Counted from the stretch's first letter, positions 43,678-52,852 are shown. The stretch: 64,000 bases of DNA from Janibacter alkaliphilus (GCF_013408565.1 NZ_JACBZX010000001.1:930001-994000); one strand, 5' to 3'. Notes: generated from the letters alone by a model not told the origin. Made by a program: numbers and translations.

Positions 43678-44697
43678 TCAGGCGACGTCGATGCGTCGCA
43701 GCTCCTCGCCGGTGGCGGCCTTCCGCACGACGATCCCGGTGTCGGCGCCGGCCGTGACGAGCAGCTGCCCGTCGTCGGACCAGGCGATCCCGCGGGGGGT
43801 CTCGTCGCCGGGGACGGTGACCCGGTCGCCCCCGGACAGGGGGACGAGGATGAGCGCGTCGGCCCCGCTGTCGCCCACTGCGAGGGTGCTCCCGTCGGGG
43901 CTGACCGCGAGCGCGACCGGGCTGACGTCGCTCACCAGGTCCGTCGTCGTCCACGAGGAGGTCTCGACCCGCACGACCTTCCCCGGCGACGGCGGATCGG
44001 CGGTCGTGGTCACCAGCGTGGTGCCCTGGGGATCGACGGCCAGCGACACGCCCTGCGGCGGGCTCTCCTTGATCGTGCGCACGGAGAGGTCGTCGAGCGA
44101 GACCACCTGGACGGGCGCGTCGAGGCCGGCGACGGCGAGATGTCCCCCGTCGGGGGTGAGGGCCAGGGCGCGGGGCATCGTGCCCTCGACGTCGAGCACG
44201 TCGGAGGTGCCGTCGGCCACCGACCAGAGACGGACCGTGCCGTCTCCGCCAGCGCTGGCGAGCATCGTCCCGTCGGGGGTGAGGCAGAGCGCCTCGATGG
44301 CGCCCTCGACGGCCTCGTGTCCGGTCAGGGTGGCGACGACGTCGCCCTTGCTCTCGTCGAGCACGAGGATCTTCCCCTTCGTGCTCCCGACCGCGAGGCG
44401 GCCGGACCCGGCGGAGCGGCTCAGTCCGCCGGTCACCTCGGCGCCGATGGTGCGCTCGTGCTCCCCGGTGGCCAGCACCCACACGCCCACCCCGCCGTCG
44501 ACGAGCGCCATGACCCTCTGGTCGGCGACCACGAGGTGACGGTCGTCGCGCAGCCCAGAGGCAGGAGGGCGCCGGTTCACCGCGGCGTCCCCGGTGCCGT
44601 CGTCGCTGCCGTCGCCGTCCTCGCTGCCGCATGCGACGAGGCCGACGGCGAGCGACGACGGGAGCAGCCCGAGCAGGGCACGGCGGTCGATCCGCAT
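43678..44697 (-). CDS. WD40-type beta-propeller lipoprotein
   Basis: The 339-residue product has a twin-Arg-like signal (MRIDRRALLGLL) with lipobox VAC, an acidic linker, then WD40-like repeats: LCLTPDGTMLASAGGDGTVRLWS, LALTPDGGHLAVAG, LAVSPDGSTLAVGDSG and IAWSDDGQLLVTAGAD. It is a predicted surface-anchored propeller. ATG 44697 begins the signal. The upstream gene is the WXG-like protein. Confidence 0.82.
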   Translation of the reverse strand: MRIDRRALLGLLPSSLAVGLVACGSEDGDGSDDGTGDAAVNRRPPASGLRDDRHLVVADQRVMALVDGGVGVWVLATGEHERTIGAEVTGGLSRSAGSGRLAVGSTKGKILVLDESKGDVVATLTGHEAVEGAIEALCLTPDGTMLASAGGDGTVRLWSVADGTSDVLDVEGTMPRALALTPDGGHLAVAGLDAPVQVVSLDDLSVRTIKESPPQGVSLAVDPQGTTLVTTTADPPSPGKVVRVETSSWTTTDLVSDVSPVALAVSPDGSTLAVGDSGADALILVPLSGGDRVTVPGDETPRGIAWSDDGQLLVTAGADTGIVVRKAATGEELRRIDVA

Positions 44698-44755
44698 GTG
44701 GTGCTCCCTTCTGTCCGGCACGTCCCTGCCACCCTCTCACCCACCGCCGGACTCG

Positions 44756-45799
44756 TCACGAGGTCGGCGAGGGGGTCGGGGCCGGACCAGGGCTCGGTGA
44801 CGGCTCGGGATCCTCGGGCTCGGTGCCGGGAGGGCCGGGCTCTCCTGGAGCCTGGGTCGGACCGTCACTGGGCTCCGGCTGCGACTCGGCATCCTCGACC
44901 AGGTCCTCGAGATCCTCGGGCGTGAGGTCGTCGACGTAGTCACGTCCTGCCTGTCGGGCGTCGACCTCGACCGGCTGCTCCCAGTACTCCTCGAAGGTGT
45001 CACCGTTGTCCTCCGACTGATAGTCGTCGAAGTTCTCATCCCAGGCCTCGACGTCCTCGGGAGAGCCCTCACCGTCGATGTACTCCGGATCTGTGCCGAG
45101 GATGCGCTCGATGAGGCTGGGGTTGGCGTCCCGGATCATCTCGTGCTGACCCGCGTGCCGCATCTCGTGGACGATCGTGTTGATCGCCATCTGAGGATCG
45201 TCGAGCAGGTCTGGGTTCAGCACGAGCTCGCGCGGTCCGTCTCGCCACACGCCGAACTCGTTGCTCGACATGGAGGAGTCGTAGGTGATGTCCGGGGGAT
45301 CGATGCCGTAGCGAGCGGCCTGTTCGCGGATGATCGCGTCGAGCACGGCGTCCTGCTCTTCGGGGGTCATCTCGTCCCACGCCGCCTCGATCTCCGGGTC
45401 CAGCTCGCCGTAGACCTCGTCGTCGGGCTCCGTCCAGTGGGGGTCGCCGCTGGCGTAACCGCCGCCCGGCCCGGGCCCACCGCTGGACGGCCGTGACGAC
45501 GAGCCGGCTCCCGCCCCTCCGCCCCCCGCCTCGCTGGCCCGCTCCTGGTCGGCGGCGTCGCGCTCCAGCTGTCCCGACATCGAGCGAAGGGTCTCGGTGG
45601 CCTGGGCGATCGCCTGCCGCGCGCCCGGCCAGCTCGCGCTGAAGTGCTCCAGGTCTGGTCCGGTCCAGTTCTCAACGAGCACGCCGAGCAGCGCGCTGCC
45701 GTCCTCGCCCACCTGGTCCAGGCGATCGGCGTCGGCCCCCAGCCGGCCACTCACGTCGCGGAGGCGGTCCGGGTCGGCGCCCTCGCTCACCACTCCCAT
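44756..45799 (-). CDS. WXG-like protein with metallopeptidase-type motif
   Basis: The 347-residue product opens with a helical pair-like domain (residues 1-95) containing NWTGPDLEHFSASW, as in WXG100/ESX substrates. A Gly/Ser-rich linker follows, then a central domain with IVHEMRHAGQHE near residue 210 (HExxH plus a downstream HE), a zinc-peptidase-like arrangement. The C-terminus is a Pro/Glu-rich tail. This suggests a type VII-secreted effector or toxin with a peptidase domain, but no EccC or other secretion genes are in the window. Confidence 0.62.
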   Translation of the reverse strand: MGVVSEGADPDRLRDVSGRLGADADRLDQVGEDGSALLGVLVENWTGPDLEHFSASWPGARQAIAQATETLRSMSGQLERDAADQERASEAGGGGAGAGSSSRPSSGGPGPGGGYASGDPHWTEPDDEVYGELDPEIEAAWDEMTPEEQDAVLDAIIREQAARYGIDPPDITYDSSMSSNEFGVWRDGPRELVLNPDLLDDPQMAINTIVHEMRHAGQHEMIRDANPSLIERILGTDPEYIDGEGSPEDVEAWDENFDDYQSEDNGDTFEEYWEQPVEVDARQAGRDYVDDLTPEDLEDLVEDAESQPEPSDGPTQAPGEPGPPGTEPEDPEPSPSPGPAPTPSPTS

Positions 45800-45900
45800 G
45801 AAGAACTCCCCTGCTCTGCATCACGGTTGCGCGCCAGCCTAGGACAGTGGTGTCGCCTGGACGATGGGGAGCACTCCCCGCCGTAGGTGCTGGCGTGAGG

Positions 45901-47142
45901 TCAGCCGTCCTCAGGCTCGCTCGATCGGCGCCGACGGGGCACGCGGCTGGACACCTCGCCCGAGATCCGCCCACCCATGCCACGCGCCCGATCGAAGCCC
46001 GCGCTTCCCCGCTGCCTCGCGGCGTCGAAGCCGCTCGCCCCGGACGCCACCGCTCGATCGCGAACCTCACCCGCCGCCGCTCGCCAGCGACGAGCTTCCA
46101 GGGCGTCGCGGTCGCGCTCGATGCCCAGGCGCCGGTGGAAGTCGCCGAGGTCGCTCGCGACAGCGTTGCTCGACCGGACGACGACACCGGAGCTCGACGG
46201 GCTGGTGAGAACCTTGGAGTTCGCTCGCTCAGCGGCCGCGTCGAGACGCTCGATGAGTCGCTGGGTGCTGCGCACGATGACGTCCCGTCGGTTCTGTCGC
46301 GCGGCGCGAACCCCTTGTCGATGCTGATCCAGCTCTTCGGGAGCAGAGTCGAGCACCCGGTCGAGCTCGAGGAGACCGATCGCGTCCTGGAGCTGGAAGC
46401 AGCGCGCGAGGACAGCCAACCACTCGTGCGTCTCGGCGGCAGCCTGCTCACTGACCTCGGCCAGGTCGCCGATCTTCTGCTTGCTCTCGACGCGCTCGGC
46501 GATGGCGTCGATCTGGCGCAGGGCATACGCCTGCGTGCGAGCGATCGGAAGCGCTGCAGCCTGCACCTTCGACCACGTGACATCAGAGACGCGACCCGTC
46601 TCCCGGCGGATCGTCAGCGCCTCCTCGATGACGAAGTCGACGCCGACCATGTCGGCCACGGCCGCATCCTTCTGGGCGCGCAGGACCGCGTCGACCTTCT
46701 CGTCGATCACGTCGAGGTAGTCGGTGATCTCGTTCATCGTCTGCTGCATCGCCAGCTGAGCCATGAGTCCGGCTGCACCGGCCAGGGCCGCCGGGTTCGT
46801 GAGGAGCCCGCCCTTGCTGAACTCGACGAAGCCCTTGATCTGCCCCTTCGACCCCTTTACCACGCCGGTGCTGACGCCGCTGGTGGCGTTCTGGCGCAGC
46901 CCGTACTTCCGAACCGTCTCGGCCGACTCCTTGGTCAGCTTGACCCACCGGCCCGAGTTGGCCGAGATGCTGGCCGCGGCCTGAGTCGCGCCCGCACCCG
47001 CCGCCATGGTCTGGCTCAACCTTGGCAGTCCCAGGTTCTCGGACGGCAGGCCCTCGGCGGCGAGGAATCGCTCGACCGCTCGATCGTCACCGATGACGGC
47101 CAGGCCCTCACCGTCGCTGATGAGCTGGATCTCGTCGTCCAC
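45901..47142 (-). CDS. uncharacterised protein with central hydrophobic helix and coiled coils
   Basis: The 413-residue product starts at GTG 47142 after AAGGGGCG. It has an N-terminal region with ISDGEGLAVIGDDRAVERFL, a hydrophobic stretch NPAALAGAAGLMAQLAMQQT near residue 130, then long amphipathic helices (YLDVIDEKVDAVLRAQKDAA) and a basic, Gly/Arg-rich C-terminus. It is not recognised. It lies upstream of the WXG-like peptidase gene on the same strand with 101 bp between and could be its partner or immunity factor. Confidence 0.55.
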   Translation of the reverse strand: MDDEIQLISDGEGLAVIGDDRAVERFLAAEGLPSENLGLPRLSQTMAAGAGATQAAASISANSGRWVKLTKESAETVRKYGLRQNATSGVSTGVVKGSKGQIKGFVEFSKGGLLTNPAALAGAAGLMAQLAMQQTMNEITDYLDVIDEKVDAVLRAQKDAAVADMVGVDFVIEEALTIRRETGRVSDVTWSKVQAAALPIARTQAYALRQIDAIAERVESKQKIGDLAEVSEQAAAETHEWLAVLARCFQLQDAIGLLELDRVLDSAPEELDQHRQGVRAARQNRRDVIVRSTQRLIERLDAAAERANSKVLTSPSSSGVVVRSSNAVASDLGDFHRRLGIERDRDALEARRWRAAAGEVRDRAVASGASGFDAARQRGSAGFDRARGMGGRISGEVSSRVPRRRRSSEPEDG

Positions 47143-47312
47143 ACCGCGCCCCTTCGACCTTGATAGCGGGCCGGTTCGTAGGCCTGGTCGGCCGCCCGCT
47201 GCCCAGAACGCTACAGACGTGCGTCGACTCGCGCTGCCGCTCGGCGGAGGGGCCATGAGATCACCGGCCGTGCGCGGCCGCCGGGACCCGAGACGCAGCG
47301 CGGCGGGACGCC

Positions 47313-47756
47313 TCACCAGTGCCAGGCGTCGCCCCCGACGTTGCGGATGACCTGCTGGAGGGGGGTGATCGTCGTGATGTAGTCCTCGCGACTGATCCCG
47401 ACGCCGCGCTCCTGCCCCAACTCCCGCTGCACGCGGGCCGCCTCGCGGAAGTGCGCGCTTCCTGCGTCTGTCGGGTGGATCGTCGAGCCCTGGCGGCGAG
47501 CCCACCCCTTCGCCAGGCACGCCTCGAGGGCGTCGCGGGCGACCTGCTCGGTGTCGTTGGGACCGATCGTCTCCAGCATGCGCCGCTCGTCCAGGCCATC
47601 TGCGTGCAGGGAGAGCTGGTGCAGCACCCACCACTCCGCCTGCGCCACCCCGACCTCGGCGAGGCGCGACCGGATGCGCTCGCTGATGGCCTCGGCCGCA
47701 CGCGCGGTCCAGAAGCCGATGGGTTGGTGCTCGGGCGGCTGCATCTCTCGCTCCAT
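47313..47756 (-). CDS. MarR-like winged-helix regulator
   Basis: The 147-residue protein has a helical N-terminus (GFWTARAAEAISERIRSRLA), AEWWVLHQLSLHADGLDERR, and a wing-like region STIHPTDAGSAHF, compatible with a MarR/winged-helix fold. It lies upstream of the 413-residue protein gene. Short direct repeats of ggtcaagcgnactcga follow near 47776-47812 on the promoter side. Confidence 0.68.
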   Translation of the reverse strand: MEREMQPPEHQPIGFWTARAAEAISERIRSRLAEVGVAQAEWWVLHQLSLHADGLDERRMLETIGPNDTEQVARDALEACLAKGWARRQGSTIHPTDAGSAHFREAARVQRELGQERGVGISREDYITTITPLQQVIRNVGGDAWHW

Positions 47757-47891
47757 GGCGGGGACGCTAGGAGGTCAAGCGGACTCGAGGTCAAGCGGAC
47801 TCGAGGTCAAGCGTGCTTCTGGTCCGGCAAGCCGACGTCGGCCGTGCGTGCGGTCGGGGCTGCGGCGACTTCGACGTCCGCCCCTCTTGAC

Positions 47892-47911
47892 GCGTAGGTT
47901 TATTCCTACGC
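47892..47911. promoter_or_regulatory. dyad GCGTAGG-N6-CCTACGC, ArsR-type operator
   Basis: The perfect seven-base arms lie 12 bp upstream of the ArsR start, with an AT-rich spacer (tttatt). ArsR-family repressors bind such dyads in their own promoters. Confidence 0.6.
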
Positions 47912-47922
47912 ATCATGTGGGC

Positions 47923-48318
47923 ATGCCACGCCGACTGAAGAGCGGACCGCTGGACGAGGTGTTCGGCGCCCTCGCCAACCCCACCCGCCGCGACATCCTC
48001 GACGCGCTGCTGCGCGGCGAGCACACCGCGGGCGAGCTCGCCGGGCGCTTCGACATGGCCCGCCCGAGCGTCTCCGAGCACCTGCGGGCGCTGCGCGAAG
48101 CGGGGCTCGTCGACGAGCGCCACGAGGGACGGCAGCGCATCTATCGCGTGACCGGTGAGCCGATGGCCGAGCTGATCGACTGGCTCACCCCGTACGAACG
48201 CTTCTGGCGCGAGCGGCTGACCGCTCTCGGCGGCGTCCTGGACAGCTTGGACGACCAGCCGACGCACGAGCACACGCACACGCACGACGAGCACACGGAC
48301 GAAGGGACGGACAGCTGA
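47923..48318 (+). CDS. ArsR-family transcriptional regulator
   Basis: The 131-residue protein has the ArsR winged helix: FGALANPTRRDILDALLRGE, GELAGRFDMARPSVSEHL, EGRQRIYRVTGEPMAE. It lacks metal-binding Cys but has a His/Asp/Glu-rich tail (THEHTHTHDEHTDE) that might bind metal. Its stop overlaps the next ATG by one base. It is typical of ArsR/SRPBCC pairs. Confidence 0.88.
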   Translation: MPRRLKSGPLDEVFGALANPTRRDILDALLRGEHTAGELAGRFDMARPSVSEHLRALREAGLVDERHEGRQRIYRVTGEPMAELIDWLTPYERFWRERLTALGGVLDSLDDQPTHEHTHTHDEHTDEGTDS

Positions 48319-48764
48319 TGAGTGACGACCTGACCCGGATCGAGGTGGACCAGTTCTTCCCCCACCCGCCGGAGCGTCTCTGGCGGGCACTGACGACGCC
48401 CGACCTCATGGCGCAGTGGCTCATGCCGAACGACTTCGAGCCGGTCGTGGGGCACCGGTTCACCTTCCGCAGCCGCCCGGTCGCCCAGACGGGCTTCTCC
48501 GGCGAGATCGCCTGCCAGGTGCTCGAGCTCGCGCCTCAGGAGCGGTTGCGGATCAGCTGGGCCGATGCCGCCGACCCTGAGGGGATGGCGACGACGGTGA
48601 CCTGGACGCTGCGGGCCGAGGGCACGGGTACCCGCCTCTTCGTCGAGCACGCCGGCTTCGACCTCGACGACCCCAACCAGCAGATGGCCCGGACCTTCAT
48701 GGACGGCGGCTGGCGGAGCCACATCATGCGTCGCCTGGGTGAGCTGCTCGACGGCCCGACCTGA
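48318..48764 (+). CDS. SRPBCC (AHSA1-type) protein
   Basis: The 148-residue START-like fold protein has FFPHPPERLWRALTTPDLM, a conserved VVGHRFTFR and HAGFDLDDPNQQMARTF. AHSA1-type proteins bind hydrophobic ligands. It overlaps the ArsR gene by one base, implying translational coupling and joint control by the dyad at 47892. Confidence 0.88.
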   Translation: MSDDLTRIEVDQFFPHPPERLWRALTTPDLMAQWLMPNDFEPVVGHRFTFRSRPVAQTGFSGEIACQVLELAPQERLRISWADAADPEGMATTVTWTLRAEGTGTRLFVEHAGFDLDDPNQQMARTFMDGGWRSHIMRRLGELLDGPT

Positions 48765-48791
48765 GCGCCGCCAACACCAACCGCCAACCGT

Positions 48792-49571
48792 TCAGCCGTC
48801 ATCCGTCTTCACCACGGCGGTCCACCCGGACCATCCACGCTCGGCCATCAGCTCGTTGAGGTGACGCCACCCTGGCGCCGCGTCGAGGGCCTGCTCGTCG
48901 AGGAGGTGGGCCAGCCGGGGCCCGACGACCTCGCCACCTCGATCGAACCACTCCTCCCGCTCCCCTTCGCTGGCCTCGCTGAAGACCTGAGCGAGATCGT
49001 CGGCCAGCTCGACCAGGCGGGGGTCGTCCCGATCCCAGTCGCTGGCGTCGCCGAAGCGTCGGTAGAAGTCCATCGCGCCCGGGGTGTCGAGATGCTTGTC
49101 CTTCGCCGCGATCCACTCCGGCACATGCTCGGGGGCGTGCGCGGCGAGCATGATCCAGCCGTCACGCTCGAGCTGGATCATGCGCTCGGACATCCCGGCC
49201 TCACGCAGGCGGTCGAGGTAGGCCACCACCTCCTCGGGGAGGGCGACGGACTCGCTCGCGACCAGGGCCCGGACCCGGGCGCGCTTGCCCTGCAGCTCCC
49301 GGACCTCGTCGCCGAGCGCCCGATCGAGCTCGGCGACGGCCACGGCGAAGTCGGCCGGCCCGGCGGCGAGCAGCTCGCTCACCCTGGCCAGCGGCACACC
49401 CGCGTCGGACAGGGTGCGGATCCGGATGAGGGCGACCACGTCGTCCGCGGTGTAGCGGCGGTATCCGGACCGGTCCCGCGGCGGCTCCGCGAGCAGGCCG
49501 CGCTGGTGGTAGTGCCGCACGGCGCGCGCGGTCACCCCGGCCAGCTGGGCGACCTCACCGATGGTGAGCAC
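48792..49571 (-). CDS. MerR-family regulator
   Basis: The 259-residue regulator has the MerR HTH (LTIGEVAQLAGVTARAVRHY, RSGYRRYTADDVVALIRIRTL) and a C-terminal helical effector region containing GWIMLAAHAPEHVPEWIA. It is the last gene after a DrrAB-type exporter (12-bp gap), so it may respond to the drug or lipid the exporter handles. Confidence 0.87.
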   Translation of the reverse strand: MLTIGEVAQLAGVTARAVRHYHQRGLLAEPPRDRSGYRRYTADDVVALIRIRTLSDAGVPLARVSELLAAGPADFAVAVAELDRALGDEVRELQGKRARVRALVASESVALPEEVVAYLDRLREAGMSERMIQLERDGWIMLAAHAPEHVPEWIAAKDKHLDTPGAMDFYRRFGDASDWDRDDPRLVELADDLAQVFSEASEGEREEWFDRGGEVVGPRLAHLLDEQALDAAPGWRHLNELMAERGWSGWTAVVKTDDG

Positions 49572-49583
49572 GTGGACCTCCTC

Positions 49584-50414
49584 TCACGCCGGCTCGCGGT
49601 CGTACAGACGCCTCGAGCCTAGGTATCCGGCGAGCCCGATGACGAGGCACCACGCCAGAGCGATCCAGCCGTCGGACCCTGCCGGCTCTCCGGTGAGGAA
49701 GGAGCGGAGCGCCTCCATGACCGGCGTGAAGGGCTGGTGCTCGGCGACCCACCGGAGCCCTGCGGGCATGGTGTCGGTCGGGACGAAGCCGCTGCCGATG
49801 AAGGGCAGCAGGCTGAGGATGAGCGGGGTGTTGCTGGCTGTCTCGACGCTGTCGGCGGAGAGCCCGAGGAGCACGGCCAGCCAGGTCAGCGCGAAGGCGA
49901 AGATGGCCATCAGGGCGAGCGCGCCGACCCAGCCGGCCGCCGTCGCCTCCGGGCGGTAGCCGAGGAGGACGGCGACCCCGAGCAGGACGGCGAGGCCGAG
50001 CACCGACTGGATCATGGCACCGACGACGTGACCGGTCAGGATGCTGACCCGGGCGATCGGCATGGTCTTGAAGCGGGCGATGATGCCGGCGGTCATGTCC
50101 ATGGAGACCGAGATCGCCGTCGAGCTGGCGACGCTGGCCAGGGTCATGGCCAGCACGCCCGGCACCACGTAGGCGAGGTAGTCGGCGCGAGCGTCGGCAC
50201 CGTCGCCGCTCGGCGGCCCCGCAGCACCCGTGGCCCCCGCTCCCATCGTGCCTCCGAAGACGTAGACGAAGAGGAGCAGGAAGACCAGCGGCATCGCGAG
50301 CACAATGATGGTGAGCGAGGGGTAGCGGACCAGGCGGCGGACGGCGCGGCGGGACATCGTGCGGCTGTCGCGGAGCGCGGACCGGCCGCGGGGCGAGGCG
50401 TGGACGGCGGTCAT
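49584..50414 (-). CDS. ABC-2 type transporter permease (DrrB-like)
   Basis: The 276-residue permease has six hydrophobic segments and the ABC-2 motif IGSGFVPTDTMPAGLRWVAEH near the end. The start overlaps the ATPase stop (TGATGA), so it is coupled. With the ATPase it should export a drug or lipid-like substrate. Confidence 0.9.
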   Translation of the reverse strand: MTAVHASPRGRSALRDSRTMSRRAVRRLVRYPSLTIIVLAMPLVFLLLFVYVFGGTMGAGATGAAGPPSGDGADARADYLAYVVPGVLAMTLASVASSTAISVSMDMTAGIIARFKTMPIARVSILTGHVVGAMIQSVLGLAVLLGVAVLLGYRPEATAAGWVGALALMAIFAFALTWLAVLLGLSADSVETASNTPLILSLLPFIGSGFVPTDTMPAGLRWVAEHQPFTPVMEALRSFLTGEPAGSDGWIALAWCLVIGLAGYLGSRRLYDREPA

Positions 50415-51379
50415 CAGGCCACCTCCTCGGCGACGGTCTGATCGGCCGGTGACGCGGCATGGCCGGTCAGGGCGAAGAAGACGTCGTCGAGCGTGGGCGG
50501 GCGGGTGTCGAGGGTCTCGACGACCGCCCCGGCGCGGTCGAGAAGCCCGAGCACCCCGCTCAGCTCGGCCGGGCGCCCGTCGAAGGGGACGGTCACGGTC
50601 AGCGTCGCCTCGTCGGCGTGCACCGCCTCGCCGATCGCGGTCATCGCGCGGCGCAGGGATCGCTCGGAGTCGAGGCGCAGCTCGAGACGCCCGCCGGGCG
50701 CTCGGTGCTTCAGCTGGGCGGTGGTGCCGTCGGCGACGATCCGGCCGCCGTCGAGCACCGCGACCTGGTCGGCGAGCTGATCGGCCTCCTCGAGGTACTG
50801 GGTGGTGAGGAAGACGGTGACCCCTTCGTCGACCTGGTCCCGGACGAGCTCCCAGACGGTGCGCCGGCTCCGTGGGTCGAGACCGGTGGTGGGCTCGTCG
50901 AGGAAGATCAGGCGCGGTCTGCCGACGAGGGTCATGGCGAGGTCGAGCCGCCGCTTCATGCCTCCGGAGTAGGTCGCGGCGGGGCGGTCGGCGGCCTCGA
51001 CGAGGTCGAAGCGGTCGAGCATCTGCTCGACCCTGGCTGCCGCCTCGCGGCGGCCGAGGTGCGCCAGGTCGGCCATGAGGCGGAGGTTCTCGCGCCCGGT
51101 GAAGAGGTCGTCGAGCGCGGAGAACTGGCCGGTCATCCCGATGAGGGCGCGCACCTGCTCGGGGTTCGCGACGACGTCGTGCCCGAGCACGTGGGCGGAT
51201 CCGTCGTCGGGTCGTAGGAGCGTGCAGAGGATGTTGACCATGGTGGTCTTGCCTGCCCCGTTGGGACCGAGCAGCGCGAGCACGGATCCGGGCGAGACGG
51301 TGAGGTCGATGCCCTTCAGCACCTCGTGCTCGCCATAGGCCTTGCGCAGGCGTGAGATCTCGATGGCGTGGTGGTTCAT
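50414..51379 (-). CDS. ABC transporter ATPase (DrrA-like)
   Basis: The 321-residue ATPase has Walker A LLGPNGAGKTTMVNIL, Q-loop MTGQFSALDD, signature YSGGMKRRLDLAMTL, Walker B RLIFLDEPTTGLDP and the H-loop region VFLTTQYLEEAD with Q in place of the usual H. The daunorubicin-resistance subfamily C-terminal domain follows. An upstream ATG at 51505 is not favoured. The permease and MerR genes follow. Confidence 0.92.
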   Translation of the reverse strand: MNHHAIEISRLRKAYGEHEVLKGIDLTVSPGSVLALLGPNGAGKTTMVNILCTLLRPDDGSAHVLGHDVVANPEQVRALIGMTGQFSALDDLFTGRENLRLMADLAHLGRREAAARVEQMLDRFDLVEAADRPAATYSGGMKRRLDLAMTLVGRPRLIFLDEPTTGLDPRSRRTVWELVRDQVDEGVTVFLTTQYLEEADQLADQVAVLDGGRIVADGTTAQLKHRAPGGRLELRLDSERSLRRAMTAIGEAVHADEATLTVTVPFDGRPAELSGVLGLLDRAGAVVETLDTRPPTLDDVFFALTGHAASPADQTVAEEVA

Positions 51380-51488
51380 GACAGGAGCGTGCGGGGTTGA
51401 CCCTGGGTCAAGGTCAAGCGTGGTCGTGCGGACGGTCGGTCCGGCACTCCTTCGGCTAGCTCCCGTGGCCGAGCTCCTGCCCGGAGGA

Positions 51489-51998
51489 TCAGCCTCGCGT
51501 GGCACCCACCCGGTCGGCCACCGCGTCGACGCTCTCGGGGGTGATCGGCGCCGCGACGCCGCCGGTGAGCAGGGCGCGCAGGCCGACGTCGAGGTGGTGG
51601 TCCCACGCGGTCGAGCAGACCTCGTGGCACTCCAGCCCGGGGTGCAGACCGTGGTGGGTGACCGTGATCTCGCTGCCCCCGTCGGCGGGGGTGATGGCGA
51701 AGGAGATCACCGTGCCGACCCAGTCCTCGATCTCGTGCGCGTGATCGGAGCGCTCGACCGTCCAGGCCAGGAGCCGCCCCGGTTCGGCGGCGGTGACGAC
51801 GAGCTCGGCGTGGTGCAGGCCGGGGACGTCGACGACGAAGCGGTCGCCGACCCCTTCGGCGGAGCCCTCGATCATCGCGACCCACCAGGCGCGGGGTTCG
51901 GCCGCGGCGGCGAGCGCCTGCTCCGGGGTCACCGGGGCGTGGAAGGTGGTGTTGTAGCTCGGGCGGCTCGTGGCTGCGTGGGTGAGGTGCGTGCTCAT
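51489..51998 (-). CDS. SRPBCC-domain protein
   Basis: The 169-residue START-like protein has EQALAAAAEPRAWWVAMIEG, VGDRFVVDVPGLHHAEL and ITVTHHGLHPGLECHEVC. It follows the ArsR-SRPBCC fusion on the same strand with 35 bp between; the pair is probably controlled by that regulator. ATG 51998 follows a GGAGG site. Confidence 0.85.
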   Translation of the reverse strand: MSTHLTHAATSRPSYNTTFHAPVTPEQALAAAAEPRAWWVAMIEGSAEGVGDRFVVDVPGLHHAELVVTAAEPGRLLAWTVERSDHAHEIEDWVGTVISFAITPADGGSEITVTHHGLHPGLECHEVCSTAWDHHLDVGLRALLTGGVAAPITPESVDAVADRVGATRG

Positions 51999-52033
51999 GG
52001 GTCCTCCGGCGGTGGCGGTCGGGACGGGTGGGG

Positions 52034-52825
52034 TCAGGCGTGCGCGAGCCGCCAGGCGGCGTCGGGGAGCCGGTCGCCGGTCTCGAGGTAGGTCTTGAGC
52101 GCGGCGAGCACGGTGGGCCAGCCGCCGGCGATGCCGTCGTAGGTGGCGCGGTCGGGCAGGTCGGTGTGGGTGACGGTGAGCTGGACGACGCCGTCGGCCG
52201 GGACGAGGTCGAAGGTGACGACCGAGCCCGGCTGGTCGAGAGGCTGGGCCGCCGGCTGGAAGGTGTGCACGAGGCGGCGCGGCGGGTCGGCCTCGAGGAT
52301 GCGCCCCCAGATGTGGTGCTCGCCGTCGAGGCTGCCCTCGCGGTGGGTCCACGTGGCGCCGACCTCGTAGTCGGAGACGTTCGCCTTGCCGCCCCAGTAG
52401 GCGAGCGTCGCCTCGGGGTCGGTGAGCGCGGACCAGACGGCCTCGACGCTGGCGCTGATGTAGGTGACGTAGACGAAGTCGGGGAACTGCTCGGGCATGT
52501 CGGCCTCCTCGGCGCGAGCCTTGATCGCCGCGAGGGCGTCGAGGCGTGGGGTGTCGAACTCGCGGATCCAGCGGCGCTGGATCGCGTGGATCGGCTCGGG
52601 GTTGAGGTAGCTGCGGCGCTCGCGGCCGCGGCGGACGACGGTGACGAGGTTCGCCGCGACGAGCAGGTCGAGGTGCTGCGTCACCGACTGGCGGGCCATG
52701 TCGATACCCGCGCACAGCTGGCCGACCGTCTGCCCGTCGTCACGACGAAGGGCGTCCAGCAGCCGGCGGCGCGTGGGGTCGGCCAGGGCCTTGAAGACCT
52801 CGTCGAACCTGTCGTCCCGATCCAT
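52034..52825 (-). CDS. ArsR regulator fused to an SRPBCC domain
   Basis: The 263-residue protein has an N-terminal ArsR HTH (FKALADPTRRRLLDALRRDD, DMARQSVTQHLDLL, RERRSYLNPEPI) followed by an AHSA1-like domain (YISASVEAVWSALTDPEATL, VTHTDLPDRATYDGIAGGW). Here the regulator and START-like partner, separate genes at 47923-48764, are one chain. A GCAGGCA-GA-TGCCTGC dyad lies 12 bp upstream of the start. Confidence 0.88.
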   Translation of the reverse strand: MDRDDRFDEVFKALADPTRRRLLDALRRDDGQTVGQLCAGIDMARQSVTQHLDLLVAANLVTVVRRGRERRSYLNPEPIHAIQRRWIREFDTPRLDALAAIKARAEEADMPEQFPDFVYVTYISASVEAVWSALTDPEATLAYWGGKANVSDYEVGATWTHREGSLDGEHHIWGRILEADPPRRLVHTFQPAAQPLDQPGSVVTFDLVPADGVVQLTVTHTDLPDRATYDGIAGGWPTVLAALKTYLETGDRLPDAAWRLAHA

Positions 52826-52836
52826 GGCTTCAATAT

Positions 52837-52852
52837 GCAGGCAGATGCCTGC
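52837..52852. promoter_or_regulatory. dyad GCAGGCA-GA-TGCCTGC
   Basis: The perfect 7-bp arms with a two-base centre lie 12 bp upstream of the ArsR-SRPBCC start, in the likely promoter. It is probably the operator of that protein. It does not resemble the dyad of the other ArsR gene. Confidence 0.6.
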
